Assembly (NCBI GenBank): GCA_947069175.1
Contig: CAMTDV010000027.1
Span: forward strand, 44,343,369 to 44,407,368
Direction of reading: 5' to 3'
DNA from: Scalesia atractyloides
Taxonomy: Eukaryota > Streptophyta > Magnoliopsida > Asterales > Asteraceae
Length of the DNA: 64,000 nucleotides
Shown: positions 59,088 through 64,000 of the stretch, piece by piece
How positions within the stretch are numbered: position 1 is the first letter of the stretch
Layout: every line of letters starts with the position of its first letter
Notes under the pieces: model-generated
Database searches by the model: none
The model's input: the letters and a program-made list of their open reading frames with translations, nothing else
What the model was told of the DNA's origin: nothing
Translations under genes and position numbers: made by a program

Positions 59088-59095
59088 TATAAATA
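59088..59095 (+). promoter_or_regulatory. TATA box in segment F
   Basis: TATAAATA preceded by a CCACAC stretch and followed by a Ct-rich leader. Confidence 0.5.
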
Positions 59096-59415
59096 AGGAT
59101 ACTTGCATCATTGTTGAACTCGCTCACTTTCTCAAACAAACTCTCTAATCGATCAGAAGGTTCTCCGTTTCAAATTAAAGCTCGCCGGAGAAGTGCTCGT
59201 CACCGGAAAACTTCGTCAGAAATCAGGAAAAACCACCTTTGATTGGTAAATCTTATACTCTTTTCCATTTCATTGATTAAACTTAAACTCGTCTGTAGTA
59301 AGCTATAGATAAGATTGTTAAACACAAATGAATCGGGTTCTGATATTCTGTGTTTTTAAACATGAAAAAGATGAAGTTGTTATCGCACATAAATATAATT
59401 AAAACTAAAGATGTA

Positions 59416-59497
59416 ACCGGGTTAGACACACAGTCCAGTGGTGGACTGTGTGCATTACAAGCGAGGGTACCCGGGTTCGAGTCTAATACGCATCCGA
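59416..59497 (+). ncRNA. tRNA-like module 1
   Basis: Starts aaccgggttagaca. Box A-like CAGTCCAGTGG at 59431-59441 and box B GGTTCGAGTCT at 59474-59484, 43 bp apart as in tRNA genes. The D-arm position forms a perfect 9-bp hairpin (CACAGTCCA with TGGACTGTG). The acceptor arm is not convincing, so this is tRNA-derived, not a tRNA gene. Confidence 0.5.
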
Positions 59498-59580
59498 ATT
59501 TCTTAAATAAAAATCATTTTTTAAAACTTATTTAAATCACCTTCCAGCAAGTGGATAAATATAATATAATTTCGGAATAT

Positions 59581-59660
59581 AACGGGTTAGACATCCAGCC
59601 TAGGTGGGTGCAAACAAATTGAAGGTCACGGGTTCGAAACAGGGGCTATGCGCTGTTCGA
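59581..59660 (+). ncRNA. tRNA-like module 2
   Basis: Starts aacgggttagaca. Box A-like CAGCCTAGGTGG at 59596-59607 and box B GGTTCGAAACA at 59631-59641. Shorter and more decayed than modules 1 and 3. Confidence 0.45.
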
Positions 59661-59740
59661 TGACCTTTAAAATATTTTTAATTAAATAAGATTCTGGATT
59701 AACCTAGTTTGTATATATAAGTAATTAAAATAGAGATTAT

Positions 59741-59821
59741 AACGGGTTAGACACGTAGCTCAGTTGGTAGAGCTGTGTGCACGTATACGGGGGTCACGAG
59801 TTCAAACCTCACACGCTGCCA
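59741..59821 (+). ncRNA. tRNA-like module 3
   Basis: Starts aacgggttagaca. A perfect box A, TAGCTCAGTTGG, at 59756-59767 continues TAGAGC to close the D arm. Box B-like AGTTCAAACCT at 59799-59809, 43 bp on. The end reads GCTGCCA. The acceptor stem does not pair. Confidence 0.55.
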
Positions 59822-60817
59822 ATAATTTCCTCGGTCAAACTGGTTGAACTGGTCAACCTTGAAAAAGGGTATAGTTTTTTAATAACTAATTTCTTTAATA
59901 TTTTAATTAAAAATCAATTAAAAATACTAAAAAACAAGACTTTTTAAGTTTTAAAAACTCCATTAAATACTACAAAAATAACCTAAAAATCTAATAAAAA
60001 GCATTAATTAAATATATAAGTTTCTAATAGAATTTATTTATTTATCGAATTATTACGTTATTATTTTAGGTTAGTTTTCTCTCGTGGTTAAATTCCAAAT
60101 TCGTGCGCGTTCGCTATCAATTCCAAGAAACGCACCCACTGTGAGTGAATCCTTACAAATTCCCCCTTTTATTCATGTTTTGGGGTGTATCATGTGTCGT
60201 TTACATATTTCGTTTATTCAAACATTTGTGCTATTACCATTATATGAACTTACGTGTTATGTAATGTTATATGTTGCATTTTGTGTTTACATTTTTGTCA
60301 GTTGCGTGCAATCATTCACATTAGGCCCATCAGTTCCTCGTGGGATACGAGTTGAGCATCAGGTGCCTCATTAGATCGGCTCCGTTTGATTGAGCCTTGA
60401 TCTCATTGTTCATCATTTGTCATGCTTGTGTATGCATTGATTGATAATATGTGGTTTGTGGTTAGATTTACATATGCGTATACTCATATTTGGTTTATGC
60501 ACAATTTTATTTAAATAATCAATATAACTAATTCTTTCAAATGCTTAAATGAGATTCACTTGCTAACTTTTGTTGACCAAAAACCCTATTCTTACACATG
60601 ATACAGGTGGACAGGTTGAAGCAAGGATCACATAGGAAATTGCCTTAGAAGAAATATAAAGAGTTCATGAATATTGTTGTGCTTGTATGATTGTTGTAAT
60701 TTTTCCTTTAAATTTGAAATAATAAATATGAAACTTTATTATAGTAAATGTCATGAGCTTTGATGAAAACCCAATCATGCCCCGACTACCATTTCCGCTG
60801 CGGGTCAGGGTGTGACA

Positions 60818-61335
60818 AAGACGGAATGTCGGAAGAATGGCATAAATTGATGGCAGCAGCCAAGTAGTCGTGCAGACTGAAGAATCTTTGACTGGAGGCA
60901 GATCGAGTCACTATTCAGATGATCAATATTCAAGAGGTAACGCGTATGAGCCTAGTAGGCGCAACAGAAAAAACAAAGGCTCCGACTGGAGATCAAACCA
61001 GTCTGGCAGCTACGATGAGAGGCCTCGTTAACATGCCTAGATATCAGGAAGATGCTCACGCTGCAATCGACAAGAATGGGTACAAGAAAGCAATCAAGAA
61101 TGAGAATAGAGAAAAACACTAGACCCCGCTGTCCAAGACGCCTAAGGAGTTTCTCATGACAGAAAACCACGATTTCAAAGCTCCGCCCCAGACGAGAAAC
61201 AAGAAGGGCCAAGACCCAAACCTATATTGTGACTTTCACAAAGATACGGGTCACCTAACCGATGATTGCATCAGCTTACATGTCGAGATTGAGAAGGCTC
61301 TTAAGAGTAGAAACTCAGCCACTTGGTAAAGAACG
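60818..61335 (+). pseudogene. Element G gag, C-terminal part
   Basis: Readable pieces include EEWHKLMAAAK, TPKEFLMTENHDFKAPPQTR and the conserved Cys/His block YCDFHKDTGHLTDDCISL followed by HVEIEKALKSR. That block is specific to Tat and Athila gag. Stops at several points (for example near 61122) break it. Confidence 0.8.
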
Positions 61336-61539
61336 TGCGCAAAGAAACTCGTCATATACAAAGAACTTATGAAGGGGCAGAAGAAGGTCTGTCATTTGGA
61401 AACGCATGGTCAACAGGGGACCACCGCGGAGAAGCGCAAAAAGCAAAAGCAAATACCTAATCGATGAGACATGGCGCGAACAACAGGTGATTTTCCTGGT
61501 GCTACGTGAAGGGCCCTGCGCCACACGCTCTGTCGCCAC

Positions 61540-62171
61540 TATAAGACAGACTACATGTTCATCAATCCCGGGAGCATAGCAGATATTATCTTTGAACATT
61601 GCTTCAATCAATTCGATCCAGAAGATAAAGCACGGTTGGAACCTGTGGATTATCCGTTATCCGGTTTTTGCAACGAAACAATATTTCTGCACGGTCACGC
61701 TATGGAAAACACTCAACAACGATAGAGGTAAATTTCATGGTAATGCCGGCCAACTCAAGACATGATGTCTTGATTAGTAGAGAGACTCAGGGTCAATTGA
61801 GCATGGTGACTTCCACCCCACATTTTGCAATCGGTTTCCCTACAGAAACAGGGGTGGCGATCATCTATGCAAAGAAAGAGGTAATGACAGCTGATGAAGC
61901 CTCGCCAGGAAAGAAAAACAAGCAAATTCTGCGCACTGAGCCTGAGAAATGGGTCCTGGACAGAAAATACCCTAAGCAAACAGTCAAGCTCGGAGCTGCA
62001 ATATCCGAGAACATCCGTACTTTCCTGAAACAATTACTCTTCAAGAACATGGATATTCTTCTCCTGGCCACTACTAACATGACCATTGTCCCGCGTGACA
62101 TCGCAGAGCACTGCTTAAGCACTTTCCCATCTGTCGAGCCGATAGTGCAGAGAAAGCGCAACCTCGGGTAA
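61540..62171 (+). pseudogene. Element G protease, catalytic Asp replaced by Asn
   Basis: FINPGSIADIIFEHCFNQFD (near 61555-61615) is the Tat protease site with Asn (AAT, 61564-61566) where Asp is needed. A frameshift leads to 61668-62171, which continues with VNFMVMPANSRHDVLISRET and the pre-RT linker (EKWVLDRKYPKQTVKLG). The copy is inactive. Confidence 0.75.
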
Positions 62172-62224
62172 ACAAAGACTAAAGCAATAAACGAGCAGGT
62201 CTCCGAGTTACTTGCCGGGTATAC

Positions 62225-62990
62225 TTCGAGATGTTAGATACAAGACGTGGGTAGCAAACCCAATGATGGTCAAGAAAGCGAATGGAGGATGGCGCATGTG
62301 CGTTGACTATAAAGACCTCAACAAAGCTTACCCTAAAGATTGCTAATCTATCCCGGAGATAGATAAAAAGATTGACTCTCTCACGCCATTTCGATGGAAA
62401 TGCTTTCTTGATTGTTACAAAGCTTATCACTAAGTGTAGATGGTAGTGCAAGATGAAGATAAAACGGCTTTCCAGATGGAAATGGGTATCTTCTGTTACA
62501 CAAAGATGCCTTTCGGCTTACGTCATGTAGGGGCCACATATCAACGCTTGATGGACCAGACTTTCGGAGACGATATAGGTAAGCATGTCGAAGTGTATAT
62601 TGATGATCTGGTGATTATGAGCCCAGAAAAGGATCAAATGCTAAAAGACATTGAGAAAACCTTCAAATCATTGTGCAACGTCAACATGAAGCTCAATCCG
62701 AGCAAGTGTTCGTTCGGAATGGAGGAGGTAAAATTTTTGGGTTTTATGGTAACAAAGGGAGGTTTTAAGGTAAACCCAGAGAAGGTTCAGTCCATTGAGC
62801 GCATGCCGTCTCCCAAGTCGATTAAAGACATGCAACAGTTGGCCGGCCGTTTGGCCGCGCTAAACCGTTTCCTATCCAATCATGCCACAATATCCTTCCC
62901 TTTCATAAGCACCATGTGCAGTATGTCAAAAAGAGCGAGTTCATATGGACGTCCGAAGCAGAAACTGCCTTCAAAGAAATGAAGGAGTGC
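62225..62990 (+). pseudogene. Element G reverse transcriptase
   Basis: NPMMVKKANGGWRMCVDYKD opens the domain; two stops follow (near 62345 and 62431). Frame 62440-62982 then has QMEMGIFCYTKMPFGLRHVG, the catalytic YIDD in VEVYIDDLVIMS, LNPSKCSFGMEEVKFLGFMV and MQQLAGRLAALNRFLS. These are typical of Tat RT. Confidence 0.92.
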
Positions 62991-63350
62991 CTGATCCAAC
63001 CCCCAACATTAACTGCACCACGCGAAGATGAACTACTTCTGCTGTACTTGTCAGCATCAGACAAAGCAGTCGGTGCGGTACTACTGGTCGAAAGGGAGGG
63101 GATTCAAACTCCAATTTATTATGTCAGCAGGATGCTCACCGATCTAGAGACTCGATATTCCATCATGGGGAAACTAGTGCTTGTGTTGGTACACGCGTCT
63201 AGAAGGTTGTGTAGGTACTTTACCGGTAATGTTATTCACGTGTTAACCAACTATCACATAGGAACAATCCTTAAGAAGCCAAAAATCTCAGGGAGATTAA
63301 CAAAGTGGGCCATCGAGTTAGGTGGTCACGACATCGTGTACCGACCACGC
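62916..63350 (+). pseudogene. Element G first RNase H
   Basis: FIWTSEAETAFKEMKECLIQ, LLLYLSASDKAVGAVLLVER, IYYVSRMLTDLETRYS and KWAIELGGHDIVYRPR are the ordinary gypsy RNase H of this lineage. It overlaps the RT frame by a shift near 62920. A one-base shift near 63350 follows. Confidence 0.9.
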
Positions 63351-64000
63351 CAGCAATTAAGGGACAAATCCTTGCATATTTTGTCACGGAAGTCCCTGAA
63401 GGAAAAATCACTGAATGTGAAGTGGTTGAGAACCCTACGCAAGAAATGCAAGAAGAACTGTGGTTTCTATTTACAGATGGAGCATCCAACGAAGACAGAA
63501 CAGGGGCAGTTTTAAGGCTAGTCAGTTTGGAGAAGCATGAGTTCACATATGCTATCCGGCTTGACATCAAAAATACGAGCGATGAGACAGAATACGATGC
63601 CTTCTTGGCCGGATTTTTCTTGGCAATCAAGATGGGAGCCAAAAACTTGCAAGCACACGTTGATTCGCTACTTGTTGCAAGACACATCAACGACTTTTAT
63701 GATGCAAAGGGTGAAACTATGGCGCTTTATCTTGACCAAGCCAAGGAGTTGATCCAGAACTTCAAGTCATTCAAAGTGGTCCATATTAACCGCAACGAAA
63801 ATAAACCTACAGACGCGCTGAGTAAGCTAGCTTCAACAGCCTTCCAACACTTGGCAACAGATGTCCGAATTGAGGTTCTCAAAAATCCCACTGTACCACT
63901 GCGCTTAGTGAGTATAACTGAAATAGGGTCACCATATTGGATGACACCTATCATTCAATATCTGCAAGGGGGATTCTCCCCGAGAATAAAGCGGAAGCCC
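63346..64000 (+). pseudogene. Element G linker and archaeal-type second RNase H, open to the edge
   Basis: From about 63350 the frame containing AIKGQILAYFVTE stays open for about 650 nt to the window end. It shows the aRNase H motifs in order: LFTDGASNEDRTGAVL (first Asp), ETEYDAFLAGFFLAIKMGAK (Glu), HVDSLLVARHIN (Asp) and KPTDALSKLAS (last Asp). Then comes a linker toward the integrase, which lies beyond the window. This is the best-preserved part of G. Confidence 0.88.

Larger units (their letters stand above)
58950..60817 (+). mobile_element. LTR-like segment F, left edge unknown
   Basis: The right edge ends CGGGTCAGGGTGTGACA, the mirror of the TGTCACACCC start used by element E. A TATAAATA box at 59088-59095 is followed about 30 bp later by a CT-rich leader with CGCCGGAGAAG-type sequence. 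Downstream sequence (60818 on) is Tat-lineage gag with no PBS. F may therefore be a solo LTR inside that element, or the junction may be a deletion. The left boundary could not be found; the stated start is arbitrary. Confidence 0.5.
60818..64000 (+). mobile_element. Ty3/gypsy Tat-lineage element G, 3' end outside the window
   Basis: Domain order on the + strand is gag tail, protease, RT, RNase H, linker and a second, archaeal-type RNase H running off the edge. Two RNase H domains in this order are the hallmark of the Tat lineage (Ogre, Retand and relatives). Stops occur throughout the first half, and the protease Asp is lost. The expected 5' LTR and PBS are not next to it; segment F sits there instead. 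Confidence 0.85.

Noticed and set aside
59756..59821. A functional tRNA gene
   Set aside because: A box and D arm are good, but the acceptor stem does not pair and the anticodon arm is unclear. Kept only as a tRNA-like module.

Overview
This is a plant nuclear window, almost certainly from a eudicot and most likely from Asteraceae. The family call rests on my memory of SIRE/Maximus-type copia elements with this kind of env-like third ORF and of Tekay-type gypsy elements with 3 kb LTRs; I could not run a search. About 80% of the window is retrotransposon. Two ordinary single-copy-looking genes lie between 48.4 and 55.5 kb.

Positions 1-47.7 kb are one nested stack of LTR elements. Outermost is a decayed Ty1/copia element on the + strand, here called D (1-4117, resuming 47351-47700). 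Its RNase H domain is split by element A, a SIRE-like copia on the - strand (4118-47350, with LTRs, PBS, PPT and a 5-bp target duplication). A's env-like ORF is broken twice: by a solo LTR of about 3.1 kb (H, 35005-38132) and by a decayed fragment (C, 5345-6993 and 33576-33640). C carries a second SIRE-like copia on the - strand, B (6994-33575). B's RNase H is in turn split by a Ty3/gypsy chromovirus, E (13797-26026, - strand), with a perfect 5-bp duplication and nearly identical 3.1 kb LTRs. The order of insertion read from nesting (D, A, C, B, E) agrees with LTR divergence estimated by eye: A about 6%, B about 5%, E about 0.5%. Element D also carries a 530-bp hAT-type insertion in its integrase and a 21-bp tandem expansion in its reverse transcriptase.

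Positions 47.7-57 kb are the genic island. A single-exon trihelix/MYB-SANT-like transcription factor (48414-49550, +) is followed by an 11-exon gene on the - strand (51625-55477) for a 377-residue type I membrane protein, which I assembled from splice sites. Two of its introns hold transposons: a long-TIR MITE beginning 13 bp from a splice donor, and a hAT-like element. One of its introns appears to be of the GC-AG type.

Positions 57-64 kb contain another hAT-like element with an exact 8-bp duplication, an LTR-like segment ending at 60817 that holds three tandem tRNA-like modules, and a decayed Ty3/gypsy Tat-lineage element (60818 to the window edge) with both a normal and an archaeal-type RNase H.

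The observations most worth following up are a five-unit hairpin array in the LTRs of E whose stems covary perfectly, the tandem tRNA-like modules near 59.4-59.8 kb, an extra coiled-coil and acidic-repeat ORF in the leader of E, and palindrome arrays private to individual elements (TTCGTACGAA in B; CCGTAGCTTACGG in H).
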